Source: Flavobacterium cheongpyeongense
GTDB taxonomy: Bacteria; Bacteroidota; Bacteroidia; Flavobacteriales; Flavobacteriaceae
DNA: 64,000 nt
Assembly: GCF_003202435.1 (NCBI RefSeq)
Contig: NZ_QJHK01000018.1
Coordinates: 1 to 64,000 of the forward strand
Direction: 5' to 3'
Shown: piece after piece, positions 8,604-17,540 of the stretch
Numbering within the stretch: the stretch's first letter is position 1
Layout of the letters: every line of letters starts with the position of its first letter
Made by a program: the position numbers and the translations under genes
Notes under the pieces: generated by a model
Databases searched by the model: none
The model's input: the letters and a program-made list of their open reading frames with translations, nothing else
What the model was told of the DNA's origin: nothing

Positions 8604-11600
8604 ATGCGTAAAATTTTACTTTTTTTACTGGTTTTAATGTGTGGTAATGCTTTGCATGCACAGGTAAATCCAACAATTCAGGATACTACCAAAACAGGGT
8701 TTTCTGTTGGGAAATTAGAGTTGGAAAATCCATCAAGCGTACTTTCGGCATACAAGTACGATCCAATTACAGACCGTTATATTCATACCAGTACAGTTGA
8801 TGGTTTTTCTATAGACTATCCTTTGGTCTTAACACCAAAAGAATATGAGAACTTACTGCTTAAAGAATCCAGAAGGAATTATTTTAGACAAAAAATGATT
8901 GCTATTGACGGAAAAAAAGCAGGAAGTGAAGAGGCAAAGAAAGATTTGTTGCCAAGATATTATATCAATTCAAGTCTTTTTGAATCTATTTTTGGAAGTA
9001 ATACAATTGATGTAAAACCGACAGGTTCTGTTGAAATGGATTTGGGGTTGCGGTATAGCAAACAAGACAATCCATCCTTTTCACCAAGAAACAGATCTAG
9101 CCTGACTTTTGATTTTGACCAACGAATTAGCATGAGCTTAATGGGGAAGGTGGGAACAAGATTAGAAGTAAATGCTAATTATGACACCCAGTCTACCTTT
9201 GCTTTTCAAAATTTATTTAAACTTGCTTACACTCCCACAGAAGATGATATTGTTCAAAAAGTAGAAGTAGGTAACGTAAGTATGCCCTTAAATAGTACTT
9301 TAATCCGTGGAGCACAAAGTTTGTTTGGTGTCAAAACCCAACTGCAATTTGGAAAAACAACAGTAACAGGTGTATTCTCTGAACAAAAGTCACAAACAAA
9401 AAGCATAGTTGCCGAAGGTGGTGGGACAATTCAGAATTTTGATTTGTATGCACTGGATTATGATAACGACAGGCACTTCTTTCTATCGCAATATTTTAGA
9501 AATAAATACGATGCTTCATTAAAAAATTATCCTTTTATTGATAGCAAGGTTCAGATTACAAGGTTGGAGATTTGGGTAACAAACAAGCAAAATCGTGTGA
9601 GTACAACAAGTAATAACCTGCGAAATGTTATTGCGCTTCAGGATTTAGGAGAAGCACAGCTTACAGGACTGTCTGATTCAGAAATAGTTATTAATACTTC
9701 TGCCGGTTTTTTTAATGTGAATGCTGACTCACCTACAGATAATGGAAATAACAAATATGATCCGGCTGTAATTGGTCAGCCCGCCTCTTATCTAAATTCA
9801 AAAATAAGAGAAATTGTAACAGCCAAATCTGGTTTTAATCCTGCAGATGTTCCTAATGTTAACGAAGGAACGGATTATTCTGTACTGGAAAATGCCAGAA
9901 AATTAACGGCGACTGAATATACTTTTAACCCTCAGTTAGGTTATATTTCTTTACAGCAGCGTTTAGCCAATGATGAAATTTTAGCAGTAGCGTATGAATA
10001 TACTGTTGGTGGAGTTGTATATCAGGTAGGAGAATTTGGTAGTGACGGTGTTGATGGAACGGTGGTAACAGGAAGTACTCAGAATAATAATCAGGCTGTT
10101 ATTACGCAAAGTTTGATTTTGAAAATGCTGAAAAGTAGCTTAACAAATGTTAATAATCCGGTTTGGAACCTGATGATGAAAAACATTTATCAAATACCGG
10201 GTGCTTACCAGGTAAAACAAGATGACTTTAGATTCAATATCCTTTATGCAGATCCTTCTCCAATAAATTATATAAAGCCTGTTGATGATGCAAACCCTTT
10301 TCCTTCAAATCCTGCGGTAGGTAATGAAGTAACAGAAACACCATTGTTGAAAGTTTTTAATCTGGATAAATTAAATTATAATAATGACCCGCAGGCCGGT
10401 GGTGATGGTTTCTTCGATTATCTTCAGGGAATCACCTTTGATGCACAAAACGGACGAATTATTTTTACGACTAAAGAGCCTTTTGGGAAGTTGTTATTCG
10501 ATAAATTGAATACAGGAACGGGAGAAAACTACAATGTTCCGTCTACATATAACCCCAATCAAAAGAAATATGTGTTTCAAAACATGTATAAAACTACACA
10601 GTCAGGTGCTTTACAAGACAGCGATAAAAATAAGTTTTTATTAAGAGGAAAATATAAATCATCAGGAAGTGATGGAATTCCGATAGGTGCTTTTAATGTT
10701 CCGCAAGGTTCTGTAGTAGTTACTGCCGGAGGAAGAGTTCTTGTTGAAGGAGTGGATTATAGTGTCGATTATCAGTTAGGACGAGTTCAGATTTTGGATG
10801 CATCCTTACAGGCTTCTAATACACCAATAGAAGTTTCCTTAGAAAATAATTCGGTTTTCGGTCAACAGACCAGAAGGTTTATGGGATTAAATGTTGAGCA
10901 TAAAATTTCGGATAAATTTATAGTTGGCGGTACCTATTTAAAAATGACAGAAAAACCGTTTACTCAAAAATCGAGTTACGGACAGGAATCTGTAAATAAT
11001 ACAATTTTTGGATTTAATGGAAATTATTCAACGGAAATTCCATTTTTTACCAGATTAGTAAATAAACTGCCTAACATTGATACAGATGTTCCTTCTAATC
11101 TTTCGATAAGAGGGGAAGTTGCTTTTTTAAAACCGGATGCACCAAAAGCAAGTGATTTTGAAGGAGAGGCTACTATATACGTAGATGATTTCGAAGGATC
11201 ACAATCAACAATAGATATGCGATCTGCTTATGCCTGGAGCCTGTCTTCGACACCATATATTAACTCAACAGGGGATAATACTTTTGGAGCAGATTTTAAT
11301 ACTCTGAATTATGGATATAAAAGAGCAAAATTATCATGGTATTCTATCGATCCAATTTTTTACACTCAAAAACCATCCGGAATATCAAACGATGATTTGT
11401 CTTTGAATACTACAAGAAGAATTTACAGCAAAGAGTTATATCCAAATACAGATATTGCTCAAGGACAATTGCAGGTAATCAATACGCTTGATTTGAGCTA
11501 TTATCCTTCTGAAAGGGGGCCTTATAATAATAATCCAGATTTTGGAACAAGTGCTGCAAATGGTAATTTCGGTGGAATTATGCGTTCTTTAAATTCAACG

Positions 11601-14600
11601 AATTTTGAGCAGAGTAATGTAGAATATATTCAGTTTTGGGTACTCGACCCGTATGTAGGAAATGCATCTGCACAGCCTTCTAATGTTGGAAAAATATATT
11701 TTAACTTAGGAGAAATCTCGGAAGATGTTTTAAAAGACGGAAGAAAGCAATATGAAAACGGACTTGGTCCGGATCAGGTCTTAGTAAACCCGCAGCCAAT
11801 TTGGGGAGATGTTCCGGCTTCGCAATCCTTAATTTATGCATTTGACAACAATGCGGGTAACAGAACCAATCAGGATGTTGGTCTGGATGGTTTGCCAAAT
11901 GGAAAAGAAGCTACTATTTATAATAATTATGCTTCAGAATCTGATCCGGCGGCAGATGATTATACCTATTTCTTAAATACTGACGGAGATGTTCTGAATC
12001 GGTATAAAAAATATAATGGTGTTGATGGAAACTCTGCCGTAGATATAAATTCTGCCAATAGAGGATCAACTACGCTTCCGGATGTAGAAGATATCAATCG
12101 GGACAATACCATGAACACGATTAATGCTTATTATGAATATAGTATTGATATTAAGCCCAATATGAAAATTGGAGAAAATTATATAACAGATATAAGAGAA
12201 CCCGAGACAGTTGGAACTATAAATTTGCCTAATGGCGGAAACACAACAGCCAGATGGATCCAGTTTAAAATACCGGTTGCAGAATATAAAAATAAAATTG
12301 GAACTATTTCTGATTTTAGGTCTATCCGATTCATGAGAATGTTCATGACCGGTTTTAATGATCAGGTTACAGTACGTTTTGGAGCATTGGATTTGGTTAG
12401 AGGAGAATGGAGAAAATATGATGGGAATCTTGATGCAGCAGATGATAATCTGAGCAATAGTAATGATGGAACAGACTTTAATGTTCAGGCGGTAAATATT
12501 CAGGAAAATGATACTAAATGCCCAGTTAATTATGTTATGCCGCCAAATGTTCAAAGAGAACAGCTGTATAACAATAATACAGTAATCAATCAAAATGAGC
12601 AGTCATTGGCATTACGTGTTTCCGGAAATGGATTAGAAAAGCAAGATTCAAGGGCGGCGTTTAAAAACGTAAGTCTTGATATGCGTCAGTACAAAAAACT
12701 AAAAATGTTTCTGCATGCTGAATCATTAGATAATGAAGTGGCTCTTGGGGAGGACGAAATGATAGCATTTATTCGTTTTGGAAATGACTTTACAGAAAAT
12801 TTCTATCAGGTTGAAATGCCATTAAAAGTTACTCCAACAGGAGGTGGTTGTACTATCAATCCAAATCAGGTTTGGCTCGACGCTAATCAAATGGATTTGG
12901 CTCTTGCGTTATTGACAAAAATGAAGATTAAGGGGATGAGTGTTGATTTTAACTCCCCTAAACGTGATATAAACGGAATTTATTATCCGGATAATGATCC
13001 TGAACTGATTCCTGAAGGAGGTGATGGAGACAGTAAATTGAAATTAGGAATAAAAGGGAATCCTAATTTTGGGTTAGTGCGAAATTTAATGGTAGGTTTA
13101 AAGAACAATACTACTGATAAAAAGATAAAGGGGGAGGTCTGGTTCAACGAACTTCGCTTGTCTGATATGGATAATAAGGGTGGTATGGCCGCCATATTAA
13201 GTATTGATACGAACATGGCGGATTTCGCTACAGTTTCAGCAACGGGCCGAAAAAGCACCATTGGTTTTGGATCTCTCGAGCAAGGTGCAAACGAAAGAGA
13301 TCGTGAAGATGTTCAGCAGTATAATATTGTTACGAATTTGAATTTAGGAAAATTATTGCCACCAAAATGGGGCATTAACCTTCCGTTTAATTATGCAATT
13401 GGAGAAGAGGTAATTACACCTGAATACGATCCTTTTAATCAGGATATTAAATTAAAACAATTGCTTGATGAAACAACAGATCAGGCAACAAAAGAGAATT
13501 ACAAAAACAGAGCAATAGATTATACCAAGCGAAAAAGTATCAACTTTATTGGAGTTAGAAAAGACAGGGCGCCGGAACAAAAACCACATGTTTACGATGT
13601 AGAGAATTTTACTTTTTCTCAATCCTACAATCAGGTCGAACGGCATGATTATGAGATTGAAGATTATGAAGATCAACTGTCAAATTCATCAGTAAATTAT
13701 ACTTATACATTTCAGCCGAAAGAAGTAGTGCCTTTCAAAAAGACTAAATTCATGAAGAAAAGCGAATATTGGAAACTGTTAAGCGACTTCAATTTTAACT
13801 ATTTGCCTTCTAATATTTCATTTAATTCAAATATTATAAGACAAAGCAATAGCCAGCAATTCAGACAGGTTGAAGATGTTCCCGGAATTGGTCTGGAAAC
13901 CCTTTACAGAAGAAACTTTGCACATAATTATCAATATGGATTTGGATTCAATCTGACCAAATCTTTGAAACTAAACTATACGGCTGCTTCAAATAATATT
14001 GTTAAAAATTATTTGAATGATGACAATACCCCAAAAGACGATTTTAATTTCTGGGATGATTATTTTGATCTCGGTACACCAAATCAGCATACACAACAAT
14101 TAGTTTTAAATTATGATATTCCAATCAATAAATTGCCAATTTTTAGTTTTGTAAAGGCAAATTATTCGTACACGGCAGATTATAACTGGCAGCGTTCTTC
14201 ATCTGCAATGTCTCAACTTGAAGTAGAAAATACTGACGGATCGACCACAATCAATAATCTGGGAAATACAATTCAAAATGCAAATTCAAATACATTAAGT
14301 ACAACCTTTAATATGGGAACGTTGTACAAGTATTTAGGGCTAACGCCAGGAGTCAAAAAAACAGCAAAACCAAAATCTGTTGCCCCTCCAAAACCCGGAG
14401 AAAAAGTAGTAAATACGAATAAAGCACCAACAGCCAAAAGTCCGTTTTATGATGGTTTAATTGGAGTTTTGACCAGTGTAAAAAATATTCAGGTAAATTA
14501 TACAGAAAACAGTGGGACAGTTTTACCGGGCTATACACCAAGCATTGGGTTTTTAGGAACTTCAAAACCAACGTTAGGTTTTATTTTTGGAAGCCAGGAT

Positions 14601-15875
14601 GACGTACGTTATGAGTCAGCTAAAAATGGCTGGCTAACGACTTCTGATAAGTTCAATCAAAATTTCACACAAGTCAATAATAAACTATTAAAGATAACAG
14701 CGAATGTTGATTTGTTTCCTGATTTTAAAATAGATTTAACAATGGACAGGTCGTATTCTGAAAACACTTCAGAACAGTATAGCGTTACCAATGGAGTATA
14801 TAAGCCGTTGTCCCCGTATACATATGGAATGTTTTCTATTTCTACCGTATTAATCAAAACAGCATTTTCTGCCAGTGATGAAAATGTATCAGCAGCTTTT
14901 GATGATTTTAGAGAGAATCGATTAACAATAGCTAATCGCTTAGCAGAAGATCGATATGGTACTGCTATTCCAAGATATGATGCAGCAGCTCTTCCTGTTG
15001 AAGATGTAAATGTGCCTATAGATAATCTCGCAAACCCAAATAATACTGAAAGGAAACAAATTATAGCAAATGATGGCTATCCTGTGGGATATGGTAAAAG
15101 TAATCAGGCTGTTTTATTGCCTGCTTTTTTAGCTGCTTATTCAGGCGGTGATGCCTCTAAGACCTCGACTGGGATTTTTAGAAATTTCCCGATTCCAAAC
15201 TGGAGTATAAAATACAATGGACTGATGCGTTATAAGTATTTCAAAGACAGGTTTAAACGCTTTTCTTTACAGCATAATTACAGAGCTTCCTACACAATTA
15301 ATCAATTCAGATCAAATTTTGATTATAATGAAAATCCAGATGGCACGGATGTAAATGGTAATTTCTTCAATAAGACGATCATGTCTAATGTGAATTTGGT
15401 AGAACAGTTTAGTCCGCTGCTTCGTGTTGATTTCGAATTGAAAGGATCTTTAAGAGTGCTTACAGAAGTTAAAAAAGACAGGGCTTTATCAATGAGTTTT
15501 GATAATAATTTATTGACAGAAGTAAAAGGTATTGAGTATGTTGTTGGTTTAGGATATCGTTTTAAAGATGTTATTTTTTCATCGACTTTGGCAGATAATC
15601 CTACCGGAATTATAAAAAGCGATATTAATATCAAGGCAGATTTCTCCTATCGAAATAACCAGACTCTGGTTCGTTATTTAGATTATGACAATAATCAATT
15701 GGCAGCCGGGCAAAATATCTGGTCATTAAAACTTACTGCCGATTATGCTTTTAGCAAAAATCTTACGGCAATATTCTATTATGATCATTCGTTCTCTAAG
15801 GCTGTAATATCGACATCATTTCCATTGACCAATATTCGATCTGGATTTACCCTTCGCTACAATTTCGGAAATTAA
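8604..15875 (+). CDS. sprA: SprA (Sov) type IX secretion translocon / gliding motility protein
   Basis: 2423 aa, the expected size for SprA, the giant outer-membrane barrel that forms the T9SS protein-conducting channel and is required for gliding in F. johnsoniae. A signal peptide ends at NALHAQ. Recognisable family segments include the N-terminal RSSLTFDFDQRISMSLMGKVG, the conserved IYVDDFEGSQSTIDMRSAYAW (about residues 855-875) and long stretches of alternating beta-strand sequence rich in N, Y, F and T to a C-terminal barrel strand ending RYNFGN. No frameshift or stop is seen across 7.3 kb. It is followed 83 bp later by gcvH, which has its own -7 element. Confidence 0.97.
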   Translation: MRKILLFLLVLMCGNALHAQVNPTIQDTTKTGFSVGKLELENPSSVLSAYKYDPITDRYIHTSTVDGFSIDYPLVLTPKEYENLLLKESRRNYFRQKMIAIDGKKAGSEEAKKDLLPRYYINSSLFESIFGSNTIDVKPTGSVEMDLGLRYSKQDNPSFSPRNRSSLTFDFDQRISMSLMGKVGTRLEVNANYDTQSTFAFQNLFKLAYTPTEDDIVQKVEVGNVSMPLNSTLIRGAQSLFGVKTQLQFGKTTVTGVFSEQKSQTKSIVAEGGGTIQNFDLYALDYDNDRHFFLSQYFRNKYDASLKNYPFIDSKVQITRLEIWVTNKQNRVSTTSNNLRNVIALQDLGEAQLTGLSDSEIVINTSAGFFNVNADSPTDNGNNKYDPAVIGQPASYLNSKIREIVTAKSGFNPADVPNVNEGTDYSVLENARKLTATEYTFNPQLGYISLQQRLANDEILAVAYEYTVGGVVYQVGEFGSDGVDGTVVTGSTQNNNQAVITQSLILKMLKSSLTNVNNPVWNLMMKNIYQIPGAYQVKQDDFRFNILYADPSPINYIKPVDDANPFPSNPAVGNEVTETPLLKVFNLDKLNYNNDPQAGGDGFFDYLQGITFDAQNGRIIFTTKEPFGKLLFDKLNTGTGENYNVPSTYNPNQKKYVFQNMYKTTQSGALQDSDKNKFLLRGKYKSSGSDGIPIGAFNVPQGSVVVTAGGRVLVEGVDYSVDYQLGRVQILDASLQASNTPIEVSLENNSVFGQQTRRFMGLNVEHKISDKFIVGGTYLKMTEKPFTQKSSYGQESVNNTIFGFNGNYSTEIPFFTRLVNKLPNIDTDVPSNLSIRGEVAFLKPDAPKASDFEGEATIYVDDFEGSQSTIDMRSAYAWSLSSTPYINSTGDNTFGADFNTLNYGYKRAKLSWYSIDPIFYTQKPSGISNDDLSLNTTRRIYSKELYPNTDIAQGQLQVINTLDLSYYPSERGPYNNNPDFGTSAANGNFGGIMRSLNSTNFEQSNVEYIQFWVLDPYVGNASAQPSNVGKIYFNLGEISEDVLKDGRKQYENGLGPDQVLVNPQPIWGDVPASQSLIYAFDNNAGNRTNQDVGLDGLPNGKEATIYNNYASESDPAADDYTYFLNTDGDVLNRYKKYNGVDGNSAVDINSANRGSTTLPDVEDINRDNTMNTINAYYEYSIDIKPNMKIGENYITDIREPETVGTINLPNGGNTTARWIQFKIPVAEYKNKIGTISDFRSIRFMRMFMTGFNDQVTVRFGALDLVRGEWRKYDGNLDAADDNLSNSNDGTDFNVQAVNIQENDTKCPVNYVMPPNVQREQLYNNNTVINQNEQSLALRVSGNGLEKQDSRAAFKNVSLDMRQYKKLKMFLHAESLDNEVALGEDEMIAFIRFGNDFTENFYQVEMPLKVTPTGGGCTINPNQVWLDANQMDLALALLTKMKIKGMSVDFNSPKRDINGIYYPDNDPELIPEGGDGDSKLKLGIKGNPNFGLVRNLMVGLKNNTTDKKIKGEVWFNELRLSDMDNKGGMAAILSIDTNMADFATVSATGRKSTIGFGSLEQGANERDREDVQQYNIVTNLNLGKLLPPKWGINLPFNYAIGEEVITPEYDPFNQDIKLKQLLDETTDQATKENYKNRAIDYTKRKSINFIGVRKDRAPEQKPHVYDVENFTFSQSYNQVERHDYEIEDYEDQLSNSSVNYTYTFQPKEVVPFKKTKFMKKSEYWKLLSDFNFNYLPSNISFNSNIIRQSNSQQFRQVEDVPGIGLETLYRRNFAHNYQYGFGFNLTKSLKLNYTAASNNIVKNYLNDDNTPKDDFNFWDDYFDLGTPNQHTQQLVLNYDIPINKLPIFSFVKANYSYTADYNWQRSSSAMSQLEVENTDGSTTINNLGNTIQNANSNTLSTTFNMGTLYKYLGLTPGVKKTAKPKSVAPPKPGEKVVNTNKAPTAKSPFYDGLIGVLTSVKNIQVNYTENSGTVLPGYTPSIGFLGTSKPTLGFIFGSQDDVRYESAKNGWLTTSDKFNQNFTQVNNKLLKITANVDLFPDFKIDLTMDRSYSENTSEQYSVTNGVYKPLSPYTYGMFSISTVLIKTAFSASDENVSAAFDDFRENRLTIANRLAEDRYGTAIPRYDAAALPVEDVNVPIDNLANPNNTERKQIIANDGYPVGYGKSNQAVLLPAFLAAYSGGDASKTSTGIFRNFPIPNWSIKYNGLMRYKYFKDRFKRFSLQHNYRASYTINQFRSNFDYNENPDGTDVNGNFFNKTIMSNVNLVEQFSPLLRVDFELKGSLRVLTEVKKDRALSMSFDNNLLTEVKGIEYVVGLGYRFKDVIFSSTLADNPTGIIKSDINIKADFSYRNNQTLVRYLDYDNNQLAAGQNIWSLKLTADYAFSKNLTAIFYYDHSFSKAVISTSFPLTNIRSGFTLRYNFGN

Positions 15876-15912
15876 TTTTGTGATTATAAACTAATTTTTA
15901 TTAGAAGATTGT

Positions 15913-15920
15913 TACATTTG
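15913..15920 (+). promoter_or_regulatory. TAnnTTTG -7 element before gcvH
   Basis: TACATTTG lies 38 bases before gcvH. No -33 TTG at the usual distance. Confidence 0.45.
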
Positions 15921-15958
15921 TTGCTTTAAAATAAATTATCAATTTCAAACATAGTAAT

Positions 15959-16339
15959 ATGAGCATACCGGCAAATTTAAAGTACACAAAAGATCACGAA
16001 TGGGTTAGCATCGATGGAGATGTTGCAACTGTAGGAATTACTCATTTCGCTCAAAAAGAATTGGGAGACATCGTGTACGTTGAAGTAGAAACTTTAGATC
16101 AGACATTAGGTAAAGATGAAGTTTTTGGAACTGTTGAGGCTGTAAAAACAGTTTCTGATTTGTTTCTTCCCTTATCAGGAGAAATCATTGCTTTTAATGG
16201 AGATTTGGAAAGCACACCGGAGGCAGTAAATTCTGATCCTTACGGAGCAGGATGGATGATTAAAGTAAAAATAGCTAACGCTTCAGAAATTGATACATTA
16301 TTATCAGACGAAGCATACAAACAACTAATAGGTGCCTAA
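15959..16339 (+). CDS. gcvH: glycine cleavage system H protein
   Basis: 126 aa, the usual length. It carries the lipoyl-lysine arm that shuttles the aminomethyl group between the P, T and L proteins. The lipoylation site is Lys63 in [12 protein letters not shown], and the C-terminus [10 protein letters not shown] is typical. No other gcv genes are in the window, which is normal for this phylum. The VanZ-like gene overlaps its last 8 bases, implying co-translation. Confidence 0.96.
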   Translation: MSIPANLKYTKDHEWVSIDGDVATVGITHFAQKELGDIVYVEVETLDQTLGKDEVFGTVEAVKTVSDLFLPLSGEIIAFNGDLESTPEAVNSDPYGAGWMIKVKIANASEIDTLLSDEAYKQLIGA

Positions 16340-16715
16340 ACAACTTCTTTTATTGTGGGCTATAATTTGCTCAGGAATCATTACCTATTTTTGTCTGACA
16401 GACTCAGGTAATGTTCCCGCAGTAAGTTTTCCCAGTATCGATAAAATAGTACATTTTTGTTTCCATTTTGGTTTTACGTTTTCGTGGATTTTGTTTTTTA
16501 AAAAAGAATTTAAAGGAAAGGTACCAGATGATTATAAAGTCTATTTAATTTCATTTATATTTTCAGTTTTTTTTGGAATAACCATTGAAATATTACAAGG
16601 TGTTTTTACTAAAACAAGATCGGCAGATGTAACGGATATTTTAGGAAATGCAATTGGTGCCACAGCAGCTGTTTTTGCTGCAATGGTTTTTAAAAATCAG
16701 ATCGATAAAATATAA
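16332..16715 (+). CDS. VanZ-like membrane protein
   Basis: 127 aa starting at a GTG inside the gcvH stop region (8-bp overlap). Several hydrophobic helices are visible, with the VanZ-family signatures [16 protein letters not shown] and [11 protein letters not shown]...[13 protein letters not shown]. The family name comes from a teicoplanin-resistance accessory protein, but most chromosomal members have no assigned role; resistance should not be assumed. The conserved position between gcvH and deoC in the sprA locus is known to me from F. johnsoniae. Confidence 0.85.
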   Translation: MPKQLLLLWAIICSGIITYFCLTDSGNVPAVSFPSIDKIVHFCFHFGFTFSWILFFKKEFKGKVPDDYKVYLISFIFSVFFGITIEILQGVFTKTRSADVTDILGNAIGATAAVFAAMVFKNQIDKI

Positions 16716-16723
16716 AAAAAGAA

Positions 16724-16747
16724 CTCCCACTTCGGTGGGTTTTTTAT
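16724..16747 (+). terminator. intrinsic terminator with UUCG loop
   Basis: CCCAC-TTCG-GTGGG (16726-16739) is a compact GC stem capped by a stable UUCG tetraloop and followed by a run of T. It ends the gcvH-vanZ transcript. Confidence 0.85.
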
Positions 16748-16764
16748 TTTCTGAATTTTAAATG

Positions 16765-16772
16765 TATTTTTG
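16765..16772 (+). promoter_or_regulatory. TAnnTTTG -7 element before deoC
   Basis: TATTTTTG lies 24 bases before the deoC ATG and just after the preceding terminator, so deoC-remB can be an independent unit. Confidence 0.45.
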
Positions 16773-16796
16773 TCACAATACCGTAATTTTAAAATC

Positions 16797-17540
16797 ATGA
16801 ATATTAAACAATATTTAGATTCTACTTACTTAAAGACTGCCTCTCAGTCCGGTCTTTCGGAAACAGAAAATACTGTTTTGGTTAAAAATGCAATTACAGA
16901 AGCGATTACGGAAGATTTTAAGTTGATTATGATCCGGCCGGAACATGTTGGTTTAGCTAAAGAAATGATTTTGAAAGCAAATTCAAGTTTGCTTGTGGGA
17001 ACTGTTATTGATTTTCCTGAGGGTAAATCAGCCCTGGAAACCAAAAGCAAAGAAGCAAATAAAGCAATTGAAGACGGTGCAGATGATTTGGACTTTGTCT
17101 GTAATTACGAAGCTTTTAAAAATGGAGATATTGAACTGGTAAAGAAAGAAATTTTAGCAGGGACACAAATAGGACTTACCCATAATAAAACAGTCAAATG
17201 GATTATTGAAGTTGTGGCTTTAGATGATAAAGAAATCATTCAGCTTTCAGCTTTAATAAAAAATATTGTTATTTCGAATTTTGATGAAGAAGATTACGCT
17301 TCGGTTTATGTGAAATCATCAACGGGATTTTATAAAACTCATCATAATTTGCCTAATAATACAACCCTTCCGGCTATTGTTATGATGCTCGAAAATGCCG
17401 CACCCTTGCCGGTAAAAGCATCCGGAGGAATTAAGTCATACACAGAAGCAATAGAGATGATCCGTTTAGGGGTTAAACGAATCGGGACTTCATCTGCAAA
17501 AGCAATAGCAAATGGTGAAAATACCACAAATCAATATTAA
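16797..17540 (+). CDS. deoC: deoxyribose-phosphate aldolase
   Basis: 247 aa from ATG 16797; an upstream in-frame start would include the promoter motif. It cleaves 2-deoxyribose-5-phosphate to acetaldehyde and glyceraldehyde-3-phosphate. Schiff-base Lys173 in VYVKSSTGFY, the second lysine Lys207 in PVKASGGIKS and the acidic residue in DDLDFVCNY are present, as is LVGTVIDFPEG. The remB start codon overlaps its stop (TAATG at 17538), so the two are translationally coupled although functionally unrelated as far as is known. Confidence 0.95.
   Translation: MNIKQYLDSTYLKTASQSGLSETENTVLVKNAITEAITEDFKLIMIRPEHVGLAKEMILKANSSLLVGTVIDFPEGKSALETKSKEANKAIEDGADDLDFVCNYEAFKNGDIELVKKEILAGTQIGLTHNKTVKWIIEVVALDDKEIIQLSALIKNIVISNFDEEDYASVYVKSSTGFYKTHHNLPNNTTLPAIVMMLENAAPLPVKASGGIKSYTEAIEMIRLGVKRIGTSSAKAIANGENTTNQY

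Noticed and set aside
12066-12593. 175-codon open frame on the minus strand inside sprA
   Set aside because: It is antisense to a well-supported coding sequence, with Ile- and Asn-rich shadow composition and no recognisable domain.
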